The translations under genes and the position numbers were made by a program. A model generated the notes under the pieces. It made no database searches and was not told the origin of the DNA. It worked only from the letters and a program-made list of their open reading frames with translations. 64,000 nt of DNA from Ahaetulla prasina (taxonomy: Eukaryota; Chordata; Lepidosauria; Squamata; Colubridae), in NCBI RefSeq assembly GCF_028640845.1, contig NC_080541.1:154831502-154895501 (forward strand). The letters are read 5' to 3'. Below, piece after piece: positions 10,581 through 20,883 of this stretch (position 1 is the first letter of the stretch; each line of letters starts with the position of its first letter).

Positions 10581-10722
10581 ACTTAGATAAATAGTTTGAC
10601 ACTCTGATCTTTCTTTTCCTAGGAATTAATCAGAGATCCAAACAATGCAATGAATGAAAATTGCAAGGAAAATTCCACTGATTTTCAGGCCAGGGAGAAT
10701 ATTCTGTCAACATAGATTAGAC

Positions 10723-10853
10723 CAGAGGTGTCACACTCATGGCATCATGGAGGTGTCACATGATGTATCTGGACTTTTCCCCCCTTTGCTAAACTGTAGA
10801 CATGGCCAGTGTATGACACATCCAGCCTGCAGCCCATGAGTTTGACAGCCCTG
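10723..10853. mobile_element. hAT-like MITE (GTGTCACACTCA type)
   Basis: Ends CAGAGGTGTCACACTCATGG and GAGTTTGACAGCCCTG are inverted copies. Flanks GATTAGAC and GATTAGAT form an 8-bp duplication with one mismatch. There is no coding capacity. Confidence 0.8.
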
Positions 10854-11108
10854 GATTAGATATTTCCAAGGCTATGTAAATAAATGCACAAGATATGTCT
10901 TGTTTATGTCTACTGTAGTAGGCCAATCAACCTTGTATGTAGCTTAATTTTTACCTGCAGTAAAATACATTTTTCTAATCTTATCTGCGAGCCTTCTACT
11001 GAATCAATGGATTCTTGAATAAAGCATTAAGTAACTGGGGAACCAAGATTACCTGATGGTTAGATTTGTCTATTTCTATTCTCACCATTATTGGAAAAAA
11101 GCCTTCAC

Positions 11109-11453
11109 TTTTTGGTGAAATCCAATTTTTTTTTACTACCAGTTTTGTGGCCGTGGCTTGGTGGGCATGGTGTGGCTTGGTGGGCGTGGCAAGGGAAGAA
11201 TACTGTAAAATCTCCATTCCCACCCCATTCCAGGGGAAGGATACTGCAAAATCTCCATTCCCACCCAACTCTAGGGGAAGGATACTGCAAAATCCTCATT
11301 CTCTCCCCACTCCTGGGGGAAGGATACTGCAAAATCTCCATTCCCACCTCACTCTGGGGCCAGCCAGAGGAGGTATTTCCTGGTTCTCCAAATTACTCAA
11401 AATTTCCACTACCAGTTCTCCAGAACCTGTCAGAATGCTGGATTTCACCCCTG
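11109..11453. mobile_element. hAT-like MITE carrying a 41-bp tandem repeat
   Basis: Left end TTTTGGTGAAATCC and right end GGATTTCACCCCTG are inverted. CTTCACT and CTTCACC flank it. Inside, units of about 40-42 bp beginning AAGGATACTGCAAAATC start near 11197, 11237, 11278 and 11320. The overlapping ORFs on both strands come from these units. Confidence 0.6.
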
Positions 11454-11495
11454 CTTCACCTAGAAAACAAGAATTGTGATTGCAGAGAACAAAGT

Positions 11496-11632
11496 GGCTG
11501 GATGGAGTAACTGAAACAGTAGGCATGAGCTTAAATGGACTTCAGAGAATAATAGAGGACAGGAAGGTCTGGAGGAACGTCGTCCATGGAGTTGCGGTGG
11601 ATTGGACATGACCTTGTAACTAACAACAACAA
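11496..11632 (+). mobile_element. BovB (RTE) LINE 3' tail
   Basis: A GGCTGGATGGAGTAACTGAA-like start is followed by AGGACAGGAAGGTCTGGAGG. It ends with a GTCCATGG, GGACATGACC, AACAACAACAA sequence. This follows the conserved 3' end known from bovine BovB and its SINEs. Only the tail remains. A second, shorter copy is at 58316-58425. Confidence 0.7.
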
Positions 11633-11892
11633 AGTTATCATTACTGTGGCAAGAGACCTTTTGCAATCCCTTCCATGCCCAGTCTAATTATCAAGCTGCC
11701 ATTGCCATGTTTGGTGTCAGAATCAAGTTACAACTCAGATTGATTAGGAGGTTCAATCAATCAACCAGTCTAGTGGGTGGAACAGAATTTATAATCACTG
11801 ATAATTTCTGTATAAAACAAGGCTCAAGAATCTAAAACATTGCTAAAGCAGTTTCAGAAGCTTACAGCCTATTGATACCAAACATTACCCTC

Positions 11893-12050
11893 CAGGGGTG
11901 GGTTCTACTTACTACCTTTACTACCAGTTTACAATGGGGCCACCCACGTTCGCTGGCTTGCTGCTGATGTTGGGATCGGTGGGTGGAGCCTCCCATCAGT
12001 TTTACTATGGTTCTATAGAACCGGTCCGAACCCGAGGCAATCCACCACTG
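11893..12050. mobile_element. hAT-like MITE, same family as 7680-7985, inverted
   Basis: Ends CAGGGGTGGGTTCTAC and CAATCCACCACTG. Interior TTCTATAGAACCGGTCCG matches the 7680 element on the other strand. Flanks TTACCCTC and TCACCCTC form an 8-bp duplication with one mismatch. Confidence 0.85.
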
Positions 12051-12673
12051 TCACCCTCCTTGCCTTGTAAAGAAAATGAGCCTCCAAGCAACTTTATTGC
12101 TTTCTGGCTCAGTGTAAACTGCCCATCAGTAAGCTCATTATAAATCTTATGTGAGTTTTGGGAAAGTTATGTGGTCTAACAATCGTGTCTGTGCAAAGGC
12201 TATGTTGAAAGGAGTGTCAAAATACCTTTTGCTCCTACCCATGAAATCCATAAATAGAGAGAAATGTCAAGTTAACCCAACTTGCAATAAAAACAGCCAG
12301 CAGTAATTTCTATGATTTGTTCAGAATATTTATGTCCTTTGCAATAATAAGAAGGGCTGTTACACACTGTTGGCTTTATATGCTGGCAATTCATACTTGA
12401 CATGTCAGTATATAAGTGTAGCCATAGGGACAGCTTGTAATGTTCTAATGAAAATGAAGATGTCCGATATAAAATAATTCTGAGTGAGGCCAAATCCATG
12501 GAAACAATGTCAGCAAAGCCTCTGCTTTCCACCACTGCTATTATTGTTAACTGTTCACATGTTTGAAACACAAAATCAGCTCTTGAGAACTGGCAACATT
12601 CCTCAAATTCTTCAGTTGACAAATTTTGTCATATTGCATTCATATTTGAAATATTAATACGGTGGTGTTTTAG
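12051..12673. other. Unassigned sequence
   Basis: No repeat recognised. The 116-aa antisense frame at 12272-12622 shows no known motif. Confidence 0.35.
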
Positions 12674-12868
12674 CCCTCCCTCCTCTCTCCCTCCCTCGTT
12701 CCCGAACTCCTTCCTTCCTTCCTTCCTTCCTTCCTTCCTTCCTTCCTTCCTTCCTTCCTTCCTTCCTTCCTCCCTTCCTCCCTTCCTCCCTTCCTCCCTT
12801 CCTCCCTTCCTCCCTCCCTCCCTCCCTTCCTCCCTTCCTTCCTTCCTTCCTTCCTTCCTTCCTTCCTC
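12674..12868. repeat. Polypyrimidine (CCTT)n/(CCCTTCCT)n tract
   Basis: About 195 bp of pure C/T on the + strand, built of CCTT and CCCT units. Long homopurine-homopyrimidine mirror tracts can form triplex (H-DNA). Confidence 0.95.
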
Positions 12869-13636
12869 AGTCAGATACTTTTTATCTCATTCTAGCTATA
12901 TATTATGCTATAGTGACAATAATTTCTTCTTTCTATCCAAATGGTGGCTTTTGCACCATTTGGGGTAGTTAACTACATTCTCATTACATGGGCTGGTAAA
13001 TTTCTAAATGGACAATGACAAATTATATTTATATCTTGTTTCTTTTTACCTTTAAGAGGAATTAATTCTAGTATATTCCCACTTTCCTACCCATCTGTTC
13101 CATCTCTGGTCCTTCTTTCTTCTTGTCATATGCTTCTGCATGCGCTTTTCTATATCCCATCTGCTTGAAATTTTAACACATCTCTAGGGGGTAGCCTTGC
13201 TTCTGTACAATTCCCAGTAAGCAGGCAGCAGGAAAACATGTGCTTTTGTTTTAAAAGTTTTTTTTAAGAGATCATACAGTCAAAAATAAATTCTTCTAGA
13301 TTTTTAAGAACAGTTTGATAAATAAAATCAAAGGATATAACTAAGCAAGTGAAGTGAAACCAAGTCCAATTAAGTTTGTAAGACTGAAACCCATGGTTTT
13401 CAACTTGCATGGGACTTAAGTCAAGGATGAACTGTTATAATCTTGGATTATAATAGTATGACTCTTTAGTAAACTCTTCTTAGTGCTGTGCTGGTTTCTT
13501 GCATTGAGCTGAAGTTTTTCTCCTTGCCTTTCTTCTATGCTGATTTTACATCCTGAAAACAGACTACCGGCTACTGATCATTATCCACCGGGTAGCCAGA
13601 TATTTTCCTGTGACTCTTGTTTATAACTATTTTATT
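12869..13636. other. Unassigned sequence
   Basis: AT-rich, no recognised feature. Confidence 0.35.
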
Positions 13637-13875
13637 AGGAATACAATAAATAGGATAGGATAGGATAGGATAGAATAGGATAGAATAGAATAGAATAGAA
13701 TAGAATAGAATAGAATAGAATAGAATAGAATAGAATAGAATAGAAAAATTATTGGCCAAGTATGATTGGACACACAAGGAATTTGTCTTGCTGCATACAC
13801 TCTCGGAGTACATAAAAGAAGATACATTCATCAAGAATGAGGGATCCTGGCAGCATTTGTGATAATATTGTAACA
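13637..13875 (-). mobile_element. Family S (L2/CR1-L3 group) LINE 3' end with expanded (TAGAA)n tail, antisense
   Basis: From right to left it repeats the 3' UTR of the LINE at 15229-17505 (TTCCTTGTGTGTCCAATCAT, TTGGCCAATAAT-like), then a tail of TTCTA/TCCTA units (13645-13745) of about 100 bp. The long pentanucleotide array is the LINE tail itself, grown after insertion. Confidence 0.85.
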
Positions 13876-14373
13876 TTGAGGGGAAAGCAGTAAAATATAC
13901 CCAAAATGGAACTCTATAGGTTCAGCTTCTTCATCCTGAAATTTCAAATTGGGTGAGCTTTATCAACCTGCAATGACAATTCATTTTTCTGACCAGCCCA
14001 TAGATTGTCCATTCAGTGACATCAACAAAAAAAAGTTACAACTACAAAAATGTTCTTCAATTTCAATTTCATTTTTCTGTCTGTGTGTTTGTGTCTCTGT
14101 GTAATGGGTTTTGGGGGGATAATTTCACCTGACATAGAGGTTTTATTTCATCAATGATCTTAGTCCCCTATTTTTAACTGAAAGCCAAGCTTTCAGTGTT
14201 CAGCAGCATGATTTTGCTGCCAAAATAAGCTACCAATTTTTGCTGCCAAATGTGATTGTAACCTATGTTTCAGAAGTTGTGTTGGGTTTGTATAAGTGGG
14301 AGCATTTCACCTCTTACAGTCTTTTGCTTCCATCGGTCCAGCAAGTTTAAAAAACAAACAAACATGCTACTAA
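13876..14373. other. Unassigned sequence
   Basis: No recognised feature between the family S tail and the family A fragment. Confidence 0.35.
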
Positions 14374-15228
14374 CACTCTTCTTTCTTTCTTTATTCTATA
14401 CATTAATGATCTTTGTGACCATATCTCAAGTAATTGTGTTCTCTTTGCTGACGATGTCAAACTATTTAACACCACAGACAACACTTCTATCATTCAAAAC
14501 GACCTTGACCATCTAACCGCTTGGTCTAAAAATTGGCAGCTCCAAATTTCAACCAGCAAATGCTCAGTCTTACATATAGGAAAAAAGAACTCTAAATCTA
14601 AGTACATACTAGATGGACATTACCTTACAGACGACCCCCATCCCGTTAAAGACCGGAGTTTTCATGTCAAATGATCTAAGTGCCAAAGCCCATTGCAACT
14701 ACATAGCAAAAAAAGCTCTAAGAGTTGTAAACCTAATTTTGCGTAGCTTCTTTTCCAAAAACACCACACTACTAACCAGAGCATATAAAACATTTGCTAG
14801 ACCAATTCTAGAATACAGCTCACCTGTTTGGAACCCTCACCACATCTCTGACATCAATACAATTGAACGTGTCCAGAAATATTTTACAAGAAGAGTTCTC
14901 CATTCCTCTGAAAACAACAAAATACCTTATCCCACCAGACTTGAAATCCTAGGCTTAGAAAACTTGGAACTCCGTCGCCTTCGACAAGACCTAAGTTTAA
15001 CTCACAGAATCATCTATTGTAATGTCCTTCCTGTCAAAGACTACTTCAGCTTTAATTGCAATAATACAAGGGCAACCAATAGATTTAAACTTAATGTAAA
15101 CCGCTTTAATCTAGATTGCAGAAAATATGACTTCTGCAACAGAATCATCAGTGCTTGGAATACTTTACCTGACTCTGTGGTCTCTTCCCATAATCCTAAT
15201 AGCTTTAACCAAAAACTTTCTACTACTT
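14374..15228 (+). pseudogene. Family A LINE (CR1/Rex1-like Jockey group) RT C-terminal part, first half
   Basis: Begins inside RT at FILYINDL (frame from 14390) with the active-site region LFADDVKLF. The frame is lost near 14655, where relatives have two more bases. It then continues (from 14613 in the next frame) with SNDLSAKAHCNYIAKKALRV, the thumb LTRAYKTFARPILEYSS, and IERVQKYFTRRV. The copies at 24768, 30900 and 52612-53661 share this text. It is broken at CTTTCTACTA by insertion of a family S LINE and resumes at 17503 with TTGACCTCACCCCATTCCTA. It is 5'-truncated and frameshifted, hence inactive. Clade assignment within the Jockey group is uncertain. Confidence 0.85.
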
Positions 15229-15842
15229 ACAGGCAAAGACTTAAAGCCATAAAACCAATAATTAAATCAGTGAAAACCTGGACGGAGGAATCAGAATTAA
15301 AGCTACAGGCATGTTTTGACTGCACTGATTGGAATATTTTTAAAGATACCTCTGCAGACCTGGATGAACTCACATATACTGTAACATCATATGTCAGCTT
15401 CTGTGAAGACCTATGTGTACCTACAAGGAACTTGCGAATACACAGTAATAACAAACCTTGGTTTACACCTAAACTTAAGCAGCTACGACATTCCAAAGAG
15501 GAAGCCTACAGAAAAGGTGATAAAATGCTGTACAATCAGGCCAGAAATGCACTAACAAGGGAGATAAGAGCAGCAAAAAGAAGCTACTCTGAAAAGCTAA
15601 AGAATCAATTTTCAGCAAATGAACCAGCAAACATGTGGAAAACTCTTAAAAATATCACCGGCTATGGCAAACCTCCTTCCCAGGCTGAAGGTAATCAACA
15701 ACTGGCAGATGACCTGAATGAGTTTTACTGCAGGTTTGAAAGGAAACTACAGCCACCTATCTCCACAACCCCATCTCAGACACACCAACAACAGCCAAGC
15801 CTCCTACAACTGACCCCATTTCATTGGGTTCACAACCCCTAG
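14613..15842 (+). CDS. Chimeric 409-aa ORF across a LINE-LINE junction
   Basis: The first about 205 residues are the RT C-terminus of the family A LINE (AKAHCNYIAKKALRV, RPILEYSSPVWNPH, AWNTLPDSVVSS). From about residue 206 (TTYRQRLKAIKPIIKSVKTW) the protein is the linker before RT of the inserted family S LINE (KPWFTPKLKQLRHSKEEAYR, MWKTLKNITGYG). The two parts are in the same frame by chance. The start Met is only the first ATG after the family A frameshift, so I do not propose a functional protein. The ORF ends near 15842, where a frameshift separates it from the RT ORF at 15824-17209. Confidence 0.7.
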   Translation: MDITLQTTPIPLKTGVFMSNDLSAKAHCNYIAKKALRVVNLILRSFFSKNTTLLTRAYKTFARPILEYSSPVWNPHHISDINTIERVQKYFTRRVLHSSENNKIPYPTRLEILGLENLELRRLRQDLSLTHRIIYCNVLPVKDYFSFNCNNTRATNRFKLNVNRFNLDCRKYDFCNRIISAWNTLPDSVVSSHNPNSFNQKLSTTYRQRLKAIKPIIKSVKTWTEESELKLQACFDCTDWNIFKDTSADLDELTYTVTSYVSFCEDLCVPTRNLRIHSNNKPWFTPKLKQLRHSKEEAYRKGDKMLYNQARNALTREIRAAKRSYSEKLKNQFSANEPANMWKTLKNITGYGKPPSQAEGNQQLADDLNEFYCRFERKLQPPISTTPSQTHQQQPSLLQLTPFHWVHNP

Positions 15843-17505
15843 TGATCACAGAAAAGGAAGTGCAGGACCTATTTCACAGACAAAAGCCAGGAAAAGCTCC
15901 AGGCCCAGACAAGATAACTCCTTCTTGCTTAAAAGTCTGTGCTGACCAATTGGCCCCCATCTTCACCCATATTTTCAATAAATCACTAGAGATGTGCTAT
16001 GTTCCTTCTTGCTTCAAACGCTCTACCATCATCCCAGTGCCGAAGAAGCCCACCATCAAGGAACTGAATGACTACAGACCAGTTGCTCTAACATCTGTAG
16101 TCATGAAAACCTTTGAAAGGCTAGTGCTTTCCTACCTGAAAACCATCACGAATCCGCTCTTAGACCCCTTCCAATTTGCATACCGAGCAAATAGATCAAC
16201 AGATGATGCTGTTAATATGGCTCTGCACTACATCCTACAACATCTTGAGTCTGCAAAGACCTATGCAAGGGTTCTTTTTGTAGACTTTAGTTCAGCATTC
16301 AATACCATCATTCCAGACATTCTTCTAACTAAGCTAAACCAGCTACAGGTACCGGAACAGACTTGTAAGTGGATCACAAGCTTCCTAACAAACAGGAAGC
16401 AGCAGGTGAAGCTAAGCAAGATCACATCAAATACCTGTACAATTAGCACAGGGGCCCCCCAAGGCTGTGTGCTCTCCCCACTTCTCTTCTCTCTGTATAC
16501 CAATGACTGCATCTCCAATGATCCATTTGTTAAGCTACTGAAGTTCGCAGATGACACAACAGTGATTGGTCTCATTCGAGACAATGACGAATCCGCATAT
16601 AGGCGAGAGGTCGAGCGACTAGCCTTGTGGTGCAACCAAAACAATCTGGAACTGAACACACTCAAAACCGTAGAAATGGTGGTAGACTTTAGGAAAAACC
16701 CTTCCATACTTCCACCTCTCACAATACTTGACAACACAGTATCAACAGTAGAAACCTTCAAATTTCTGGGTTCTATCATATCGCAAGATCTCAAATGGAC
16801 AGCTAACATCAAAAACATCATTAAAAAAGGACAACAAAGAATGTTCTTTCTGCGCCAACTCAGTAAGCTCAAACTGCCCAAGGAGCTGCTGATCCAATTC
16901 TACATAGGAATTATTGAGTCTGTCATTTGCACCTCTATAACTGTCTGGTTCGGTTCTGCAACCCAACAAGAAAAACACAGACTTCAGAGGATAATTAGAA
17001 CTGCAGAAAAAATAATTGCTACCAACCTGCCTTCCATTGAGGACCTGTATACTGCACGAATCAAGAAGAGGGCCGTGAAAATATTTGCAGATCCCTCGCA
17101 TCCTGGACATAAACTGTTTCAACTCCTACCCTCAAAACGACGCTATAGAGCACTGCACACCAGAACAACTAGACACAAGAACAGTTTTTCAAGGCCATCA
17201 CTCTGCTAAACAAATAATTCCCTCAACACTGTCAGACTATTTACTGAATCTGCACTACTATTAATCGTTTCATAGTTCCCATCACCAATCTCTTTCCACT
17301 TATGACTGTATGACTATAACTTGTTGCTGGCAATCCTTATGATTTATATTGATATATTGATCATCAATTGTGTTGTAAATGTTGTACCTTGATGAACGTA
17401 TCTTTTCTTTTATGTACACTGAGAGCATATGCACCAAGAAAAATTCCTTGTGTGTCCAATCACACTTGGCCAATAAAATTCTATTCTATTCTATTCTATT
17501 CTATT
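15229..17505 (+). mobile_element. 5'-truncated L2/CR1-L3-group LINE (family S) inserted in family A
   Basis: Non-LTR retrotransposon lacking endonuclease. It begins in the EN-RT linker, carries the full RT (15824-17209) and a 3' UTR of about 300 bp (GAACGTATCTTTTC, CACACTTGGCCAATAAAATT), and ends in a (TTCTA)n tail at 17482-17503. The family A host sequence resumes directly after the tail, so the insertion is precise. The (AATAG)-type tail and 3' UTR match the snake CR1/L3-type LINE reported to seed AATAG microsatellites. The RT most resembles vertebrate L2 (Maui-like). Confidence 0.85.
15824..17209 (+). CDS. Reverse transcriptase of family S LINE (ORF2 C-terminal two thirds)
   Basis: 461-aa frame covering the complete RT domain, which copies LINE RNA at a nicked target. 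Visible blocks: GKAPGPDKITPSCLK (about residue 23), LNDYRPVALTSVVMKTFERL (about 80), motif A FVDFSSAFNTIIPD with first Asp (about 151), GAPQGCVLSPLLFSLYTND (about 210), active site LKFADDTTVIG (about 238), then the thumb with FKFLGSIISQDLKW and the C-terminal LQRIIRTAEKIIATNLPS and LLPSKRRYRALHTRTTRHKN. The catalytic FADD is intact. The N-terminal linker is in the preceding frame (through 15842), so ORF2 carries a frameshift near 15800-15840. The endonuclease is absent through 5' truncation, so this copy cannot move on its own. Confidence 0.9.
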   Translation: MGSQPLVITEKEVQDLFHRQKPGKAPGPDKITPSCLKVCADQLAPIFTHIFNKSLEMCYVPSCFKRSTIIPVPKKPTIKELNDYRPVALTSVVMKTFERLVLSYLKTITNPLLDPFQFAYRANRSTDDAVNMALHYILQHLESAKTYARVLFVDFSSAFNTIIPDILLTKLNQLQVPEQTCKWITSFLTNRKQQVKLSKITSNTCTISTGAPQGCVLSPLLFSLYTNDCISNDPFVKLLKFADDTTVIGLIRDNDESAYRREVERLALWCNQNNLELNTLKTVEMVVDFRKNPSILPPLTILDNTVSTVETFKFLGSIISQDLKWTANIKNIIKKGQQRMFFLRQLSKLKLPKELLIQFYIGIIESVICTSITVWFGSATQQEKHRLQRIIRTAEKIIATNLPSIEDLYTARIKKRAVKIFADPSHPGHKLFQLLPSKRRYRALHTRTTRHKNSFSRPSLC

Positions 17506-17692
17506 CTATTGACCTCACCCCATTCCTAAGAGGACCATAAGGGACGTGCATAAGCGCACAAACGTGCCTACCGTTCCTGTCCTATTGTTTTTCTTTTCTT
17601 CTTCCTATATATGTTTATATGTGTATATACTATATAATCTTTTTGTATGATGTTGTGACAAAATAAATAAATAAATAAATAAATAAAATCTG
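17503..17692 (+). mobile_element. Family A LINE, second half (3' end and AAAT tail)
   Basis: Resumes with the last codons (TTGACCTCACCCCATTCCTA, ending LRGP-stop in relatives). It continues with the 3' UTR GACGTGCATAAGCGCAC and GTGCCTACCGTTCCTGTCC, and ends TGTTGTGACAAAATAAATAA. It matches the uninterrupted copy at 24768-25345 and completes the element begun at 14374. Confidence 0.9.
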
Positions 17693-17931
17693 TCTATTTT
17701 CAGTTAAAATTTAGGGATACAAACTCAAGCTTTTTCAAGAACTGCAAAAATTTGAGAGGCATCCTAAGCTACTAACCAAGGGCAATTGTGCCATTTCTTT
17801 AACCTCTTCTTTTTTTTTTTTTTTTTTTTAATTTTTTTATTATTTTTTTGCAACAAACAAACAAAAAGAAAATACATTATTACACCCTTGTGCTATACAT
17901 AAAAGGAAGATTTGGGTCTTCGGATATATCC

Positions 17932-18437
17932 TCATGATTGCCAAAATCCACGTTCTCGAGGTACAGGTACTGAAGCGTCCAATGTTCCAAGCGCAAAGTC
18001 CACAAATGGTTTCCAAGTCTTCCAGAAAATATCTTCTTTATACACACCACTTCTAATTTTAATATCACATGTCATTTTATCATTTAAAGCTAATTTCCAC
18101 ATTTCAGAATTCCACTCTTCTATTCTAAAAATCACATCTAGTTTCCAATATCTAGCTATTATAATTCTACCTATTATAATCATAATTCTAATCAATTCTT
18201 TTTCATATTTTGTTAATTCTATTTCCTTAATTACCAACAATAATATAGTTTCCACTCTCAATGTTATTACTTTCCCCATCATTTCAAATATCATTTTCTC
18301 CAATTGTTGCCAAAACTTTTAACCTTATCACAATTATACCACATATGTTCATAAGTCCCCAATTCCATCTCACATCTCCAACATTTTTACTAGTTTTTTA
18401 TCCATTTGTGACAATCTTACTGGAGTCAAATACCATT
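17932..18437 (-). pseudogene. L1 ORF2 C-terminal domain
   Basis: The minus strand reads a CWRCEMELGTYEHMWYNC segment, the C-terminal Cys-rich (zinc-knuckle-like) motif of L1 ORF2, at about 18390-18340. It then reads (frame 18303-17932) RIIIARYWKLDVIFRIEEW, the conserved tail of squamate L1 ORF2. Frames change between the segments. The parallel intact copy is at 62984-63901. Confidence 0.7.
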
Positions 18438-19381
18438 TCAAACAACTTTATAATTGTGCTCTTTAATCCTTATAGATAAAGTTCTCATAATTCTACTCTT
18501 CCAATTCACATTCCAATCTGATTCTGGTATTTCAATATTAAGATCTTTTTCCCAATTTGTCCTCATCACTCTTTGTAATTTTTCATCAGCATTTATAATC
18601 TTATAAACCCTACTAACGAGTCCCTTTAGCCCAATTTCATCTTTCATAATCCGAGATACTAAATATTCAAATTCAGTTTCACATCTATTTATCGAATAAT
18701 TTTCCTCTAGTTTTTTGTCCATTTTCTATCTGTATTTTTCAAACCAACTTAACCCTAATTTTTCAATAATTTCTTTATTCCTCCTTTCATTTCCATAACT
18801 TTTATCCAATCTCTAATAATTTCTATATTTTCCTCTTTAATCACTTCATTACGTTTTATATTATTTTTAATCAGCCAAATTCAGTTGTCTCCCCAAAAGA
18901 TTATATCCGAATTAAAATTTTAACAAATTTGTTCCACATTTTTACTTAATCCCTTTAACCAATAACTTCTACTTACACATTTTAAATTTGCTTTATCTAA
19001 AACCACCTTGATCCAAATTTCTATATCCCTTAACTCTAAATCTCTCCAATAATTATCTTCACCTTTAAGTATTTTTACCACTATCCGGATACCATACGCA
19101 CAGTAATAATTAAATAATTTGGGGATTCCTAATCCACCTTCCTTTTGATTTTGATACCACATTTTCTTCACTAATCTGGGTCTTTTGCCACCATTGCAAA
19201 ATTTATCCAGTTTTTTCTGATATCCTTCAATATCTTTCTCTGTCAAATTTAGTGGTAGCATCTCGAATAAAAAGTTGAACTTGGGCAGCAACATCATCTT
19301 ACACATTGCAATTCTACCAAACCAAGACAACTTTAAAATTTTATATTTATCTATCTTCTTCTCAATTTCGTTAATCACCAC
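18438..19381 (-). pseudogene. L1 ORF2 region between RT and C-terminus
   Basis: Two minus-strand frames. One (19381-18920) has KLSWFGRIAMCKMMLLPKF and KEGGLGIPKLFNYYCAYGIR, the L1 thumb and post-RT block. The other (18722-18438) has INADEKLQRVMRTNWEKDLN and SDWNVNWKSRI, the block before the Cys-rich tail. They are separated by frameshifted sequence. Confidence 0.8.
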
Positions 19382-20008
19382 ATCATAATTAAGTTTTTCA
19401 ATTCTTTAACCTTAAGTGAAAGCACTATACCCAAATATTTCAATGTGTTTTAATCCTTATCCCAAATTGCTCTTGCATATTCTCAGACTCATTACCATTA
19501 CTATCCATCAATAATTCTGACTTTGACCAATTTACTTTCAATCCTGTCATTTCTTCAAATTCTATCAAATGCTTATATATCTTTTCAAATCTTTCTACAT
19601 TTTCAAAATAATTAAAGTATCATCCATACAAATTTATCTTATACCCTTATATCCTTCTAATTCTTCATCTTTTCTATCATTTTGTCAATATTTCCATAGC
19701 CAATAAAAATAATGTTGGGGACAGGGACATCCTTGTCTCGTACCAGCTTCTAATTTTATCTCTTCAGTTAATATTCCATTCACCTTCACTCTTGCACTGC
19801 TCTTTTGGTACAATTTTGAAATAACATGTATAAACTTATTACCAAAGCCTAAAGCCTCCACAATTACTTTAATTGTTTCCCATTGTACAGAATCAAAAGC
19901 TTTAAAAATATCCAATGATACTATACCAATTTTATCACCATTATATTCAGCTACATCTATAATATTTAATACTCTTCTAACAATATCACTCATGTATCTA
20001 CCCTTCAC
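19382..20008 (-). pseudogene. L1 reverse transcriptase core (motifs A and B)
   Basis: The minus-strand frame 20008-19685 contains motif A SLDIFKAFDSVQW and motif B GTRQGCP. The YADD-equivalent near 19620-19632 reads through only with a frame change (TATG-GATGATAC on the minus strand), so the catalytic loop is broken by an indel. Confidence 0.75.
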
Positions 20009-20100
20009 AAAGCCTACTTGATTATAACTTATATATCTATCTATAAATCTATTTAATCTATTACTTATAATAGCAGTAAATATCTTTGCATCCTGATTAA

Positions 20101-20853
20101 TTAAAGAAATGGGCGATAGGACTCAATCCTTTCTAAATCTTTATCTGGTTTAGGAATTAGGGATATCACCGTTCTATTCCATGACGAAGGTACTTCCCCA
20201 CCATGTAATATTCCATTGAATAATTTTTGCAGTCTTGGTATTATTAATTCTTTAAATTCTTTATAAAACTCAACAGGTAATCCATCCTCACCTGGAGCTT
20301 TCCCTAATTTTAATTTTTGTATTATTCCATTAATCTCATCTTGTGTTATATCTTCTTCCATCAATTCCTTATATGTTTGATCAATTTTCACCACATACTT
20401 TTCTAAATAGCTTTGCAATTTTCCCCGATTAATTGGTTTCTTTGAATATAGATTCTGAAAAAAGTTTCTAACCACTTCACATTTCTCTAATTTTTTATAA
20501 CATCTTATACCTCTATCATCTATCAAAACTCCAATTTCTCTCTTCTCTCTTTTATCTTTCGCCATCTTTGCCAATAATTTAGAATTTCTATTACTAAATT
20601 CAAAAAAATTCCTATTTAAAAATCTCAAATTTCTTTTTACTAACTCTGTATCTTCTTCTATCATTTTATTTCTTAACATATTAAGCTCCTGAAGAATTTT
20701 TTTTTCTTTAGTAAGCAAAAATTGATTTTCCAATTCTTTAATCTTATTTTTATCTCTTTCCATTTTAATTTTATAATTTTTATATTTCCTACTTGATAAT
20801 TTGATACTCTCCCCTCTAAACACCGCTTTCATCGCATTCTTTAACTTCTTCAT
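20101..20853 (-). pseudogene. L1 ORF2 linker and RT N-terminus
   Basis: 250-aa frame. A lysine-rich, likely coiled-coil linker (residues about 20-120, KNKIKELENQFLLTKEKKIL) is followed by the RT start KLGKAPGEDGLPVEFYKEF and SSWNRTVISLIPKPDKD, ESYRP. This is the usual order upstream of motif A in L1. The endonuclease is missing because the element is 5'-truncated. Confidence 0.85.
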
Positions 20854-20883
20854 TGTGAAATCCCAGATTTGAATCTACCTCTT

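Larger units (their letters stand above)
17805..20876 (-). mobile_element. 5'-truncated squamate L1, antisense
   Basis: The T-run at 17811-17830 is the complemented poly(A). The body reads on the minus strand as L1 ORF2 from the EN-RT linker (20853) to the C-terminus (about 17930). ACCTCTT occurs at both edges (17802-17808 and 20877-20883), a possible 7-bp target duplication. The 5' truncation point is about 20876. Several frameshifts and stops make it inactive. Confidence 0.8.

Noticed and set aside
13571..13876. 101-aa antisense ORF with a Phe/Tyr/Ser/Ile/Leu repeat
   Set aside because: Translation of the (TAGAA)n LINE tail.
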